This document shows positions 35,851-48,610 of a stretch of DNA of 64,000 bases, piece by piece. Source of the DNA: Notospermus geniculatus. Taxonomy: Eukaryota; Nemertea; Pilidiophora; Heteronemertea; Lineidae. Where the stretch lies: contig NMRB01000320.1 in the NCBI GenBank assembly GCA_002633025.1, positions 220,247 to 284,246 on the forward strand, in the 5' to 3' direction. The position numbers and the translations under genes are program-made. Numbering within the stretch: the stretch's first letter is position 1; each line of letters opens with the position of its first letter. The notes under the pieces are model-generated. The model was given only the letters and a program-made list of their open reading frames with translations, was not told where the DNA came from and ran no database searches.

Positions 35851-36636
35851 TACTGGTATATGACCTCATCAGGATAAGGCTTATACTTACTTATTCAAAT
35901 ACCTCTTCAGTGCTTGAATTTAAAGGAGCTGGACGTCCAAGTTGTTAACACTCACTCACTGGTTCTCTATCCGCACGACGCCTGCGGTGCTGCCACCTAT
36001 TGTCGGTGATATGTACTGACATGAATATCGTGAGTAAGTTGCATCGGACCGGGAACCAGTCTAACGATCACGGGTGCTGCCACCTGCACGAAGGAATAAA
36101 ACTAGTTTGCCGACCATGTTTGTAAACAAACCAGCTTGTTTACAAATTCGGCGTCTAACTCCTTTAAATACCGTACATATCTTAATCAATTTCATGGCTG
36201 TTGAACACGAGATGAACATTTGTTCTGTGTATCTTGCATTGCTGACTTGTTCTTTCCGTTAAATTACGAACTGCACTTTAACAGACGTCATTCAAATCAC
36301 TGGGTCCAGTGGGCTGTCGGCAGATAAATCACTGTGCCAAACGACTTGTATAGTATCATGCATGCACTCTTGTCGCTGATAATAGAATTCCTGGCTGTCA
36401 AAAATGTTGTGATTTATAGTGAACTGTTGAGTGCTAGCATCATGATCTGCCCTTTTACCAACACTATGATGAACAATAATATATAGAATTTTCTTTAGCT
36501 CGTCCTCGGTGAAACTCGCAACGTGAAGACCTGTCTTTGAGAATACAGCATCTTAAAAAAATATTATTTCAAAAGTGCAAGCGCCCCCTTAGGGCATTAT
36601 AGCTACTCATCAAACAATACTGGACGATATTAATGA

Positions 36637-36790
36637 TATGTAGGAGGAAACCGGAGACCCCGGAGGAAACCTACGATGTCGAGGAGAGATCGCCCTCTCC
36701 ACCACATAAAGCCACTTGCACGACCGGGGATCGAACCCGTGACCTCAGTGGTGGCAGGCGCCGATGTTTCACCACCCCAACACCCCACTA
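36637..36790 (-). repeat. tRNA-derived SINE-like sequence
   Basis: On the - strand a perfect B box GGTTCGATCCCC follows an A-box-like TGGTGAAACATCGGCGCC. Downstream comes GTAGGTTTCCTCCGGGGTCT and CCGGTTTCCTCC, a tail found in many invertebrate tRNA-derived SINEs. It lies outside both genes. Confidence 0.65.
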
Positions 36791-38797
36791 CAACATCTGC
36801 TGATGCAAATCGCCCAAGGAGACGGCTAAAAAGATCATGAACAGATCGCACCCAAATCATCTCCCTGCCTCTTTGCTTTTTATAATGACAGAGGATACAA
36901 ATGGAGGAAGGCATATTATCTGCCACATGAATAAGTTACAATGGGTCTTCATGTCAGTTATTCATACCTTATTGGGTCTTGCTTAATATTGATAACCTAC
37001 AAACAGGTCAATTTACCAGTACCGCCATTTACCATAATGTGATGCTCACTTGCTTTATTTGTATAAGTTACTGCTGGATTAGAATGATATGATATCATAT
37101 ACATGTACTCATACTGGCCTTTACCGATGAGACAGAAACGTCATGGTGTTATACGGGCCAATGACAAACTAAAGTTTTTTACACTGTAAATAAGCCTTTG
37201 GTATTGCACACTAAGAAACTCTGGCAGGAGTCTGACCGCCATATTGTAGAAGTTGGGTCACATCATATCACTTTAGTATCAATGAGGTATAAAAACACTG
37301 TCATGGTTGAATAGGATGATTATTTGCCGTGGATTTTTTTCCCAAAATGTATCTGAACCAAGTACTTAGGGCCTACCACTGTCAGCCTTCTACATACCAA
37401 TTAGTTCCTTCTCGGTGGGATTTTCATGTCCTTCTCCAGAAGGTACCAAAATTCCTATTTAGCAGCCTACATTAATAAGATTTTCACTTTGCAATTAATA
37501 CTGGCGACCCAACAGCTGATATCCCAACATTTCAAGTTAAAAAATGGTAAATAAATAAAACTGAAGCCAACCAAGTCATCGCTTCGATAACACAAAATGT
37601 CATTAATTCAAAAATTCCTGTCCGTTTGAAGGTACATGTAGGTCTACTCTTCCAAAGTGAAAAGGTAGAACAGGTGTGTTATAAGGTATGTCTTCAGATG
37701 AAGATTCTTGTCCAATCATGCCAGTGTTTCTCTTTGAATTTTTCAGGTCACAATTGTCCATAGTGTATCATAGCTTTTCATTGTAAAAAGTCATTCATTT
37801 ATGGTCAGAATGATAGAATACTTGTGATTGCTGTAGAATTTTTGTAATCTTGTGTCGACTATATCAAATTGACGTTAAAGCGCTGTGGTTCATCAGTGGA
37901 GATAATGATTTTTAAGAAAGTTTTTGGTTAAATTCATACATACACACTATGATTTTTTGTATTGTTGATATGATTGAAGATTTTTCTATGATGGTATAAC
38001 ATACGGTACATTAAGCTACTTCAGTCATCTTCCCACGTATATCACATAGTTATATTGTACAAAATTGCTTCTATTGATATTATTATCGTATAGGGTCAAT
38101 TCAGTCTCTAGATATATTTAAAAAAACAAATCTATGCGCCATTTAACCCTCATCCAGCTATGGAAGCCTAATGGCAGATATTGGTAATCAGCATATTGCC
38201 AGGAAAGTGATATCAGTATTGACTACTGGAGCATGGAGTACTGGTAGTCTGATTGCAGAACTTGTCCAGTCTGGTCAATTTGATATCAGTATCCTTTGAC
38301 AATATGTGATCTTTCATCAATATAGTCAATTTGTAGTAACATTTTTGAGCAGCACTTATGCCTGGGTACAACTACAAGCCCTAGTATTAAGCGTGAAAAA
38401 AAAATTAACGAATTTGTTAAACTACTTGTAAGAAACTGAATTTCCAAAGAACTGGTATGAAGAATTTTACCTTTTTGGACGTTAGTACTGCTCAAGCATT
38501 TTCAGGAATATCTCATGCTGAGATCTCCATCAGGCACAGAATTAAAAGTTGTATAGAAAGGTTGCTATGATGGATGAGGGTGGTTTTCTTCAAAAAAAAT
38601 GTCTGGTTTTATAAACTGCCAATTATTAGGACAGGTTAAAAAGAAACGAATTATTTCTCACGTTTTTAAGTTACATTCCAATTTATGAATTTTACATTCC
38701 TGTTGAAGATCATGGAGTATCATCACATCTCTGTTGGAATAAATCTCTCTTGTGCTGATGGAGGTGCTGAGAACACGTATAAGTTATCTATATCCCC

Positions 38798-39101
38798 CAT
38801 CTTCGATAATCGAAGGCCAATCTGCTCACCACTGCGTTACATCACACATCACCCTTCGAGAAATAGACCTGTCCGCGGTGTATCTTGGCACGATGCCAAC
38901 TTTACTGGTCGACCAATCATATTACACTTTATATCGGGTCTTCGGCAACCACTATTTGTACCACGATTCAAATTTTACACCACCGGTTCTGATTGGCCTC
39001 TTCTTCGAGAGCGGATTCGCCGCAGACCGGTCAATTTCTCGAAGGGTGATGTGCGATGTAACGCAGTTGGTGAGCAGATCGGCCTTCGATTATCGAAGAT
39101 G
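38798..39101. mobile_element. Long terminal-inverted-repeat element, about 304 bases
   Basis: Arms of about 85 bases start CATCTTCGATAATCGAAGGC at the left and end GCCTTCGATTATCGAAGATG at the right. The first 20 bases are themselves palindromic around TTCGATAATCGAA. Two overlapping open frames of 175 and 186 codons cross the element, but they follow the arms and resemble no protein family, so I treat them as by-products. Confidence 0.8.
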
Positions 39102-39606
39102 CCTATCCCCTGGAACAACTGCCTTGTTTCTATTCGCAATCAAAATTGGCAGTCAGCGACTCGGGAGCGCCAAGTCGACACATTACGACAGAGATGTGCG
39201 CCTTTATTATAGGGCCCGCTTCAAGCTCGCTTGTCGGCATAGGGCCTATAGTTTTGTTACATTATGCCAATGTTTTAATCAAAATGGTGTTTATAAAAAC
39301 TTCCTTTCATGATAAAGGGGTGTTCAGAGGGAATAATTCTGTCTTCTGACGAATAGTTTGTTTTGTAACTTTGATAATTTATTGACAATCACTATGTCGG
39401 TGTATGATACCAGGATGGGATGCAACAAGTCCTTTCATTGGTTGGTTATACGCATACCTGTCATTGGACATTTGTATAGTTCGTGTTGTTCGTGGATGGA
39501 TATCTGCTTGTTGCGAATCACACATTTTTAGTTTACTTTGTTCAATGATGATGTAGTCACAAGAATCTTTAGGTAAGATTATGCATCAGCAAGTGCTACA
39601 AGATCT

Positions 39607-39713
39607 GGACCCATATTCATAAAACTACTTAAGTCGAAGTGTGACACTTATCCTTTGTTCAACACAAAAGATAAGTATCACACTTTGACTTAAGTATGTT
39701 TATGAATATGGAC
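39607..39713. mobile_element. Solo hairpin MITE (CCCATATTCATAAAACTACT family)
   Basis: A single complete copy of the family clustered at 8,698-9,248, with ACCCATATTCATAAAACTAC at the left and TATGTTTATGAATATGGACC at the right around a CTTTGTTCAACACAAAAG centre. Confidence 0.85.
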
Positions 39714-42115
39714 CCTGCCCAAATCCCCTGATTTGATGCATAAATGACATACTACAAGACCAATAGACCTGATGCTACTGCCATTGAAGGTACGGTACTT
39801 CATAAGGTGGGTCAAAAGACAAAAGTATTAGAGGGGCTTTGAATTTGATGATTAAGGCCACAGAATAAGTAATGTAAATCAAATATTGTAAACCATTGAA
39901 TTTGTAGGCCTACAACCTGTTAGGTTGTTGAATTCTTCCATGTTTAAATTTCTCGTTCACATTTTTTGGTAAAATTTTGTATTTACAAGAGACCAACCCA
40001 ACCCCTATTTTCCCTGATCACAGATGTGCAACAGAGAGACCAATATGAATTTGAACAGCCCAGCAACTCTCTTTGAAAGATCCAAGCGGACTTTGAACAA
40101 GCAGCCTTGTGGGCAAAGCAACATCACTGAGGCACAGGCTCGTTTATTCTAAAGGAAATCAGTTTTTCTGACCCTTGTGGTATGTAAATTTCTCGTATCT
40201 TCATTTAACCCCACCATTTTTGTACAGTGCACACTAACACAGTATTGCTCAGCAGAGACAGAAAAAAGCCTCAAATTTTTCAAAACCCATTGACTAAAAC
40301 AGTCAAAGGGGACAATTTTATGAACATAGCTATTATCCACCCATAGAATTTCCCAGTACTGATCTTTCCAATCAATCAGAAATGAGGCTGGCACCAAAAA
40401 TCATGGTAAGGACATGCTGAGAGCACTTTCCCTCCCTAAAAAAGGGGTTCTTAGAAGGTCCTAGTGATTGGTGATCTTGGCACAAGACTTCAGCTGCTCA
40501 GACTCAGTCTTTTCTAGAGTTTCAGATTGTAAAGTTCCAGCCTGAAGAAGACCCCGGTTGGAGTCGAAAATTTGCTAAATATTCTGGAAATTGACTTTAT
40601 ATACTTTATTATATTGTGTGTCGATTTTTGTGCTCGCCTTCTCTAAGGAAACCAACAATGTTGAATTGCCCAGTGAGAACCAACTTGCACGATAAAAACA
40701 CTCGAGTGGAAGACCGCACTAACATATGACCCGTGACAGCAAAATGAGTTGGAATGCGCCGGAAAGAAGACCAAGATGACACCAGAACAATTGCAGAAAT
40801 GGACAAAGTCAAATTTCACAANCGAGTGCAGTGACTGCTGCTCATTGAACTTGCTTGAAAAGTGAACCTTTCCAATAGATGGACCCACTGCAGCTGAGCA
40901 GATGACTGCTTAAGTCTATGGTATCCAGGTGTACATTTGTATTGAAACTCGCATGATGACAATAAATTTGAACCACATGCGCGTGATTTTTTCCTGCATT
41001 AGGTCAAGCAATTATACACAACTGAAGTTGGTGTGTGGATCACCGTATATCAATGTAAGGTGACCTATATCAGGGTGATCACATATTTACAAAGGATATC
41101 TAATGGTTCATCTAAATATACAGGAAAAAAGCTAATTCACAAAATACTACCGGCCTCGATCCCCACAACAATGCAAAGTGGAATTTACCTGATATGAATC
41201 GTCAATTCAAACCAATTGAACATGTGGAAGTGTGCAACGGTAAGAACTATCAACTATCGACAGTTCCAATTTACCTACACTTGTGTTGACAGAATTGTGT
41301 CAAGCACTCTGTCATATGGCGCTTTACACAAACTTCGATTGGCCATATAACATACAGTGATAAATATAAAACCATACTCCTAAGCAGTGTGATTATAGTA
41401 TAGACACAGTACGCCTTCTGTTTCCTGTACCGGTATATCGATTGTATTATCGACAAAACAGATAACCCAGTAGCCACCAAAGAGGACAGAATTACTGACG
41501 TCCTTGGCCACTCCAATCCCAACCTTAGCCAACACACATAGTCAATGTATTAAAGTTTTAAACTGAGACGGAATATGAAAGGACAGGCAGGGCCAATAAT
41601 GCTTTGTTTTGGGCCTTTCAATATGTATTGAAGCTTTGTTTGGGCCCTTTTTCAATTGTATTGAAACTTGTAAATAACTAAACTACCTCTATGGAAGGAC
41701 ATAGTGCCTACAATCCTTAAGGACATTATAGGATGAATAATGCTGAGCTGCCAGAATAGACAAATGTACAAACAGAGAGAGAGTAAGAATTCTTTCTAAT
41801 TTTCACAAATCTACGTAGATATCACAATGTTAGAAAATGGTAATCAACTTCATGAAAGCTCTCAAGAATATAAAGTAGAAAAGCAGAATTTGACTTTGTT
41901 ATAAAGAAATTTGAATTTGAGTTCAGTACCAAACACCACGTCATTATGACATCGTCACAGGTGATGTATTTTGTACGCATCACTCGTGCATTACGTTAAT
42001 GACGTCATGGCGACGTCACCGACAGGAAAACCGGTCTTATGGTACCAGTAGTGAAATGGTTAAAGACAATATTCAGGATCTACGGTAATTGATCCACCAA
42101 TAATTCCTGCATGAG

Positions 42116-42329
42116 CATATGTGACCCGTTACGGCAAATCAGGTATTTTAAGTCGCACAAGATGTGAACCAGGATGGAACGAAAATAACTCCAGGAGATA
42201 AAGAAATGCAATCATTCCGATTTTACTAAAGACAGACAATACGCCGCCTACTGAAATTGACAAAATGTTGGTCTAAATCTGCCAGCTTTAGAGCGACTCT
42301 ACTCGTTCTGTGGTGGCGGGTCACATATG
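42116..42329. mobile_element. MITE with CATATGTGACCCG ends
   Basis: Terminal inverted repeats CATATGTGACCCGTTACGGC and GTGGTGGCGGGTCACATATG bound a 214-base unit with TA at both edges. A related end (ACATATGACCCGTGACAGC) occurs near 40,722. Non-coding. Confidence 0.7.
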
Positions 42330-43952
42330 AAATTTATAAACAGCATCTGCCGTAGTTCTATATATACCAGTATCTAATTTACAGAGCCTGAGTGGTATCC
42401 CTGATGCTTATGGAAGGTGTATCCATCTAAAGTAGTTACATGTCTCACAAACTGTAATCTATGGTATGAACAATAGACAGACTGTAAATCGGAAGAGAGG
42501 AAAATATAGAATACCGGTAGTAGACAATTTTCTGGAAAACAGCATCAGCACGCGAGTTAAAGTTAGGCAATTTGTATGAAATTTAAGAAGTTAAAAAGAT
42601 ACATATCAAGGGCAGTAGGCGAAGAGCATGACGCATTCTCACGTCAACCTAAATCTGAAAGTCTGAACTTTCAAATTACTCTAAGTGCCTACCCTGAAAT
42701 ACTCTAAGTACTTGTATACATTCCATTATTAACATCTACATTGCAGCCTTAAAAAAATTCACAATGGCATCTTTGGGTCTGTCAGAATACTGGTTTTAGA
42801 GAATATGCTACACTATTAAGATGATACTGGCACAGCAGTATAGGCAGTCTGATAACTATTTTAGCACACCGAGATATCACATTCTGATTTTAGATAATTC
42901 ATAATAAGTTTGTGATATGAGCATCAGCAGTCACATTTAACAAAACTAACAAAAGGTGTAGGAAGAATTCTTTGAGCAAAATTTAATGACGTGTGCCAAC
43001 CCAAACATTGTCTTTATATACTTTCAAAGTATCGTAAATGTTTAGTATTATCTGCACTAGCAAAAGACCAACAAAACTCAATAAAAGAATTGGAAGAATA
43101 AATAGAATGAGTGAGTAAACACAGAAATCTAGGCCGCCACTCTAAATATAAAGATTTGTATGAAAAAATTCATGAAGATAAACATCAAATACAGTGTACT
43201 TATCCTTGAATGGCTGGAAACTACAATCTGTTTTTAAACATCATCTACAATTTAGCACATTACTGGTATTTCATCATTTACATATAACAAGTACACTGTT
43301 TCTGTTCAGTGTATGAAACTACATAACAATGTTCATCAGAATTTTCTTTTAGAATATCTTCTCTGATGACGTTTTTAAAAATGTTTCAAATGCCACAAAC
43401 ACCGGGAGTGCAAAGCGGAATATCCATTTCTGATATCACACAAGAAAGAAAATACAAACATATAAATGTAGTCACAGCAGAAATGCCTCGATGAAATCGT
43501 GGAAGTTATCAGGCTATTGGCTGAAGGAAAACGTAGCCGGTACATAAATATCGCCGCAGACAACGAGTAGAAAAATAGTGCTGGAGTAAATTTCACGACT
43601 ACGGACATTGGTGTGCTGCTTCAGTATGGGAAAAATCCATAAGCTCATCTTGTTTGAAACACAACATAGGTGAACCATTAAGGGATGAAGCATTCACAAT
43701 AATTTTGAGCACCATGGAAACCGGCAGCTGAAGGAGCTCCAGAATGGTAATCCTAGCAAATTTTTGGCATGCTGTTTCATGTCAGTTTCTCATGCAATAA
43801 TGTTGGGAATAAAACATGAGACTACTCAATTGGTGAAACATTATTTTTTTCGTTTCCACTGTAACACAAATTGCAGTAGAATATTATCACCTCCCCCCTC
43901 TCCCCACACACGCACAAAAAAATTTTCATGACCAATAATTTTTGTTGGAGAT

Positions 43953-44176
43953 ATTAAAGATAATGTATCACGAGTATTTTCGCAGGCCATGAATATCAGT
44001 GTTTACATTTTGTTTATTTGTGTCCGGTCTTGCTTTGTCTTATGGGTAATTGCATGCCCTAGACATTCTTCTGATACCGAAAGTTTTCAATTTGGTGGTT
44101 TGGCATGTCCCAAAAGTTCAAAACAACATTACAAACATTGAATGTAAACAATAAAGTCATGATACATTATCTTTAA
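43953..44176. mobile_element. MITE with TTAAAGATAATGTATCA ends
   Basis: TTAAAGATAATGTATCACGA at the left pairs with CATGATACATTATCTTTAA at the right, about 224 bases apart. The interior has no coding content. Confidence 0.65.
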
Positions 44177-45122
44177 CAGGTACTCTTGAAAAGAGTGTAT
44201 GGACTAAAAACCAGAAGAGAAGGTAGAAAACAATAATTTTTAGAGCATGGAAAATTTATATTTTTAAATCAATAATTTTGAAATCTTTTGCCAATTACCG
44301 GGAGTACCAGCAGTTAAGATAACCATCGGCACAACACATTTTATCAATAACAATATAGCTTTGAGGTACTTGCCAATTAACTGTGCCTGATATAAAAAAA
44401 GTCGCTGCGTTTTAACAGCCTGGAGCAGCTGTTGATGATAATATTTATTTATTATTCATACTTGTCAATTCAATTTTTGAAAGTCACATGTTCGCATTTC
44501 GGCTTTTTCAATAGCCCTTGACATGACAGGAAAGATACTTTAATTATTGTATTACCACTCTTTTAATACTTCTGCCACTGCATTTCAAGCTTACAGTTCA
44601 TTCCAAATCCCAGTGGCGCGAGGTTTTCAGCCAATATCTCCGCAATGGCTGGGTCAAATTCAACATACCATATATCAATTAACTTAATTGTCTTTCTTGC
44701 CGGTATCTTTCTGCTATCTTCATTTTTCGCGTAAGGCCTGCATAATGGATCCCTTTCTCAAAACCCATTTCATTTTGCTATGCTGATCAGTGCAGTTTAC
44801 ATTTGCATTGCATTGCGTCATTTCAAAATGGCCACCATTTCTGCCGTAAACACGAACTGTGATTTGTGAAAGAACTTTTTTATGTCACGTTTTTTTGGAA
44901 AATGACAGTGATGATGGCTGTACCGCCAAGAAAGACAAGTCGATTGACGTATATGTGTCATCAAAATCAGCCCAGCTGTTGCGGAGCTATCGTTGATAAA
45001 CCTCCCGCCAATCAGAACTGGAATGGAGAGTAGGAACACAGCAGTTGAAAGAAACCATGGACCAGATCATGCACACTAGTTTTCAGTAGCACTCAATTCG
45101 TCCGCGGGTGCAGCAGTCACTG

Positions 45123-45319
45123 TCATGAATTCATCTCCCTCTCAACAGCCTCATCTACGTTGTTCAAGAACATCTCCGTGAACAGCTGAGGGAATGGTAG
45201 CTCAGGCATCTTCTTTTTCAGATTAATGATGACTTGCTGATGGTTTAAACTGGCCATACGTAACTCTGTTAATCGCAGGAGGAGGAACCCAAATCGGTTA
45301 CTATTTGGACCTTCTTTTT
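45123..45319 (-). CDS. 2DBD nuclear receptor, last coding exon: LBD helices 10-12 and stop
   Basis: On the - strand a TTTTTCAG acceptor at 45,320 opens an exon in phase with 46,812. It reads SNRFGFLLLRLTELRMASLN, typical of nuclear-receptor helices 10/11, then PFPQLFTEMFLNN, an AF-2 activation helix of the usual LF-x-E-M-F form, and ends EREMNS with TGA at 45,125-45,123. Helix 12 recruits coactivators when ligand or a constitutive conformation positions it, so this receptor looks activation-competent. The 3' UTR continues towards lower coordinates. Confidence 0.9.
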
Positions 45320-45463
45320 CTGAAAAATATCAAGTCGCATGTGTGAAAGTCAGCAGCGGCGTATCCAGAATTTGGGAAAATAGTGGGTGCCCTGTGCTAG
45401 GAACATTGAAATCTGTGCTAAATTCAAGAATTTCACAGTTGATTTTACCCCTTTTACAAAAGG

Positions 45464-45592
45464 TGGAGATGGGGATTTGGCCTTGTGGTTAAGGCGTGCT
45501 GCCGATTGATGCCTTATGCGAGGGTCCGTGGGTTCGAATCTGGTAGGAAGCAATGTCTTTCACCTTGGAAACCCGTTTCTATTTCATGTTCT
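45464..45592 (+). mobile_element. tRNA-derived SINE with intact target-site duplication
   Basis: A 129-base insert carries an A-box-like TGGCCTTGTGGTTAAGGCG and a B box GGTTCGAATC. It is flanked by a 12-base direct duplication TTTTACAAAAGG at 45,452-45,463 and 45,593-45,604, the mark of LINE-type retrotransposition. It sits inside an older element whose ends are GGCGTATCCAGAA (45,358) and a GGGGCACCCCTTTCTGGATC end (about 45,620-45,645). It lies about 130 bases upstream of the last exon of the receptor, in the preceding intron. Confidence 0.75.
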
Positions 45593-46505
45593 TTTTACAA
45601 AAGGGAGGTGTGTACCTGTGGGGCACCCCTTTCTGGATCAGCGCCTGGTCAGATGTTTAGTATGTAGAACAAAGCATTTCAAACTCCAAGCGTCATCCTT
45701 CAGTTACCCAGACACAGAACCGGCATTTAGGGGCCTAGGCATCGTTTTCCACCAATAAAGGGTACTAAACTCTCTCTTCCCTCAAAATTCCCTCAAGGAA
45801 GCAGACCACAAAAAAATAGCCGGATAAGTAAAGATTGTGTACAAATAAGTCCACTCAAAATTCGCTTGTAAGTTTACATTATCAGTGAACACACACACTT
45901 GGAATGTTGAGCCTCCCATAAATTTGTTTTCTTATCGGGGATTTCGTTGCAGCCCATGCACCTACTTCAAAATCAACACTTCCACAAAACTAAGTTGATT
46001 GTACCAACATTTTCACTATCAATGTGATTTCTTGACGTCAGGTAATGGAAGTGTCTCGCACTACACTATTTCTCAGGTATGTTAAACAATCTATCAACTG
46101 ATTAGGGTACCGGTACGTAAATTATGTACCGGTACCATTATGTAAATGCTCAAAAACTGACAACACACCAGGATGTGAAAGCAAAGGATACCCAGGGGTA
46201 TCTGCACAAATGTCATGTACAGTAACACATGCAATCACCACTCTGACATGAAAATGTTCAAAGTATTTTTTAGGCCACCATTGACTCAAAAGATAAAAGT
46301 AGGTTGCAAGAGCTGGTATTGTAATTGCCCAAAGACAAGACCGGATTTCAAGACTGGATTTTTTTCATAGCGTTCAAAGTTCTTTTTTCAGATATTGCAT
46401 AAGATAAAAGTAGGTTGCAGCAGCTGGCAAGAAGTAATGGCAATTTTCAGATATTAAATTTCATAAATTTTCTATTTCCAAGCTGAATCTTATCCATGCG
46501 AACTG

Positions 46506-46794
46506 TTAACACGTTCACTGCCGGGGACGTATAATTACGTCATAGTGGTTGCTTTGGTCCTTGCCAGGGACGTATATGTACGTCTTTGGTCTTGATTTAT
46601 CCATTCAAAATAAAATCATAGGCAATGGCAAAGGACCTCCTCCAGTGCCGAAGGACGTAACGTCTCTTGGCACAGTGAAAAAAGGGGTCAGATGTGCCAC
46701 ATAACGTAACATTCACTAGCACAGGCAATGTCTGAAAAATTCCTGGCAAGGACCACTGGACCCTCAAAAATGGCGTCGGCAGTCAACGTGTTAA
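46506..46794. mobile_element. TTAA-type MITE with TTAACACGTT...CTGCCG ends
   Basis: Left end TTAACACGTTCACTGCCG and right end CGGCAGTCAACGTGTTAA are inverted repeats, with TTAA at both extremes as in piggyBac-type insertions. The interior contains GACGTATAATTACGTC and related palindromes. A second element with the same ends lies at 57,158-57,459. It is in an intron of the receptor gene, just before the exon at 46,812-46,892. Confidence 0.75.
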
Positions 46795-46811
46795 TCCACG
46801 TTTCAACTTAC

Positions 46812-46892
46812 TTTCAATGTAATGCTGCAGAGTGAGCGACAGGTTTTCCTGGATTTCGTCAATCATCACAGTGCCTTTCAAACCACCCTCAT
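46812..46892 (-). CDS. 2DBD nuclear receptor, LBD helix 8-9 exon
   Basis: An 81-base exon between TTTTTCAG and A|GTAAGT on the - strand. With one base from the previous exon it reads DEGGLKGTVMIDEIQENLSL and then TLQHYIE. This matches the D-R-P-G-L...E-I-Q-E-N-L-L-x-A-L segment of nuclear-receptor LBDs, ending helix 9. It joins in phase to the last exon. The exon before it (helices 6-7, which must end one base into a codon) was not found. Confidence 0.85.
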
Positions 46893-48158
46893 CTGAAAAA
46901 CATGTACAAAGTGATTCAAAAACTGTGATTATATGAGTCTTGGTATGTCATAAAACGCAATTACACTGGGTTGAATTCGTATGGCTTAATGACAGCTTAT
47001 ACATGGAGTGATGATCTTGAAGGTCTTCCTGCTTTTTCATTGGGTCTATGTGTCCGCTTCACTACAGAGTGTTTGCATCGCCACGCTACCATAATCTGCA
47101 TCATTTATATGACATAAATATGAGGCAACGTAATGCATTTTAGTACCAGTATACACAATGCCAGTGCAAACGCAACGCCATGCGTCATGACGTGATGGAC
47201 CAGTATTCCGGTCTATCGCAGTGAATGCGGCTGCATCTTAGACTGGAATACCAGTCCAAGGTAGCAAAATGGTTAGCCTTCATTCAGGCCACAAGCAGTC
47301 ATAGTGTTGGTACCTGAGTTTTGCTTTAAAGACAAAGACCCCAGCTCTGTCGGGGTCAGTGTTAGTGTTGGGGTCAGTGTTGTCATTGGTCAGTGAAGTC
47401 AAATGTGGCCCTTCACCACAAAACCTCTCAGTCATTCTCAGGTTGACAAGTTGGGACCAAATTTTTGTCAATTTCAGAACTTATTGCCTGTTGATTGTGA
47501 AGCCTGAGTGTTTCTATTTCTTTCTTACGGTAATCTCCTGGCATCATGTCATTAAGCTCATTTTTTGTGCGACTTAGCGAATACTTTTGCCTGTAGGTCA
47601 ACCTACAACCTGTGTTTTATATCAACCAAGCCCCAGCTCTCTAATGGCAAAAGGAACGAACTCAAGATCAGGTAGATCATGTCAATTAGAAATTATTACC
47701 CTTACTTCTACACTTCTATGTGACCACCAAGTAGGCCTACTGTCCTAGTGATACGTAAACTGACTTTCACCTATACCCCTTGGCAAGAAATCAGCAGATT
47801 GCGCTATCTTTGGCATTCAAGTTTAAAGTGGAAGTCTCATTAAAAGGAGTACCATTTTACAAGATTGATGTATCTAATGGGATTGGGCAATTTACTTCAG
47901 ACAGACAAGCTGGGCAAAGAGGGTTGATGGTAGGAACAGAAAAAGTTGGTTGTATCTGAATATAAAAGGTACATCAATCTCAGTGTTGTCTGAACTACGC
48001 GAGTTTTTATCCTTCTTCATCACCTTACATAAAGTATCTAAAACTTCATCAGCAAGCCAGCGATCCCTAGCCTACACAGGTACGTGTACATGTACACCTG
48101 TACTTTTCCATTGGCATTACGGCTTACTGTCTTTTCTTAAACGAGCCTTCCACATGAA

Positions 48159-48610
48159 TACCGTAAAGCGAAATATGTTCGCGGGGAAAAATTCTCGCGA
48201 GTTGCTGCAGTGCTCGCTATTACCGCCGACACCCGCCATACGCAGCGCGAATTTTGTTCCCCGCTAAATCCTATATCGATGAGTCATCAGCACCAGTTGA
48301 CCAATGCAGCGTGGGGATTCCCATCGTGACGTCATTCCTGGAGTCTCCCTTGCGCCCGGAACGAGTGTTTACACATAACAAGCATGAGTGCGCTATGCAG
48401 CTGACAGTACAGGTTGTGCCAGGATATACAGCTTCCTGCTTCCCGAGAAGTCAATCTTCTTCATTATTCAGGGTGCGACACTCGCGAATATATTTCCCCG
48501 CAGAAAATTTTTATAAGGCTGATTTTACCACAAATATTTCTCCCCGTGAACGTTGGATTTTTAGGCCATTCGCGAACATTTAGGATGCAAAAATATTTCG
48601 CTTTACGGTA
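48159..48610. mobile_element. TIR element with TACCGTAAAGCGAAATAT ends
   Basis: The left end TACCGTAAAGCGAAATATGT and the right end, whose complement is TACCGTAAAGCGAAATATTT, bound a 452-base unit. Inside are several TTCGCGGGGAAAAATTCTCG-like words in both orientations. TA lies at both edges, which suits a TA-targeting transposase. No transposase frame is present. Confidence 0.75.

Larger units (their letters stand above)
30007..45122. other. Region between convergent genes: presumed 3' UTRs and repeats
   Basis: The neurexin stop at 30,006 and the receptor stop at 45,123 face each other. Possible poly(A) signals AATAAA occur on the + strand near 34,410 and 35,056, and TTTATT (AATAAA on the - strand) near 44,443, but nothing decides which is used. 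Apart from the repeats listed separately I recognise no gene. Stretches 30,010-32,350, 36,800-38,780 and 39,720-42,110 show nothing I can name. Single ambiguous bases occur at 33,187 and 40,822. Confidence 0.5.

Noticed and set aside
38685-39312. Two overlapping frames of 175 and 186 codons
   Set aside because: Both cross the inverted-repeat element at 38,798-39,101; the arms lack stops on several frames. The translations show no domain and no splice context.
47892-48071. Possible - strand exon reading RDRWLADEVLDTLCKVMKKD and more, after a GTGTAG acceptor
   Set aside because: It looks coding-like for about 58 codons but does not resemble the missing nuclear-receptor helix 6-7 segment or any other domain I know, and no phase-compatible donor is convincing. 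Not annotated.
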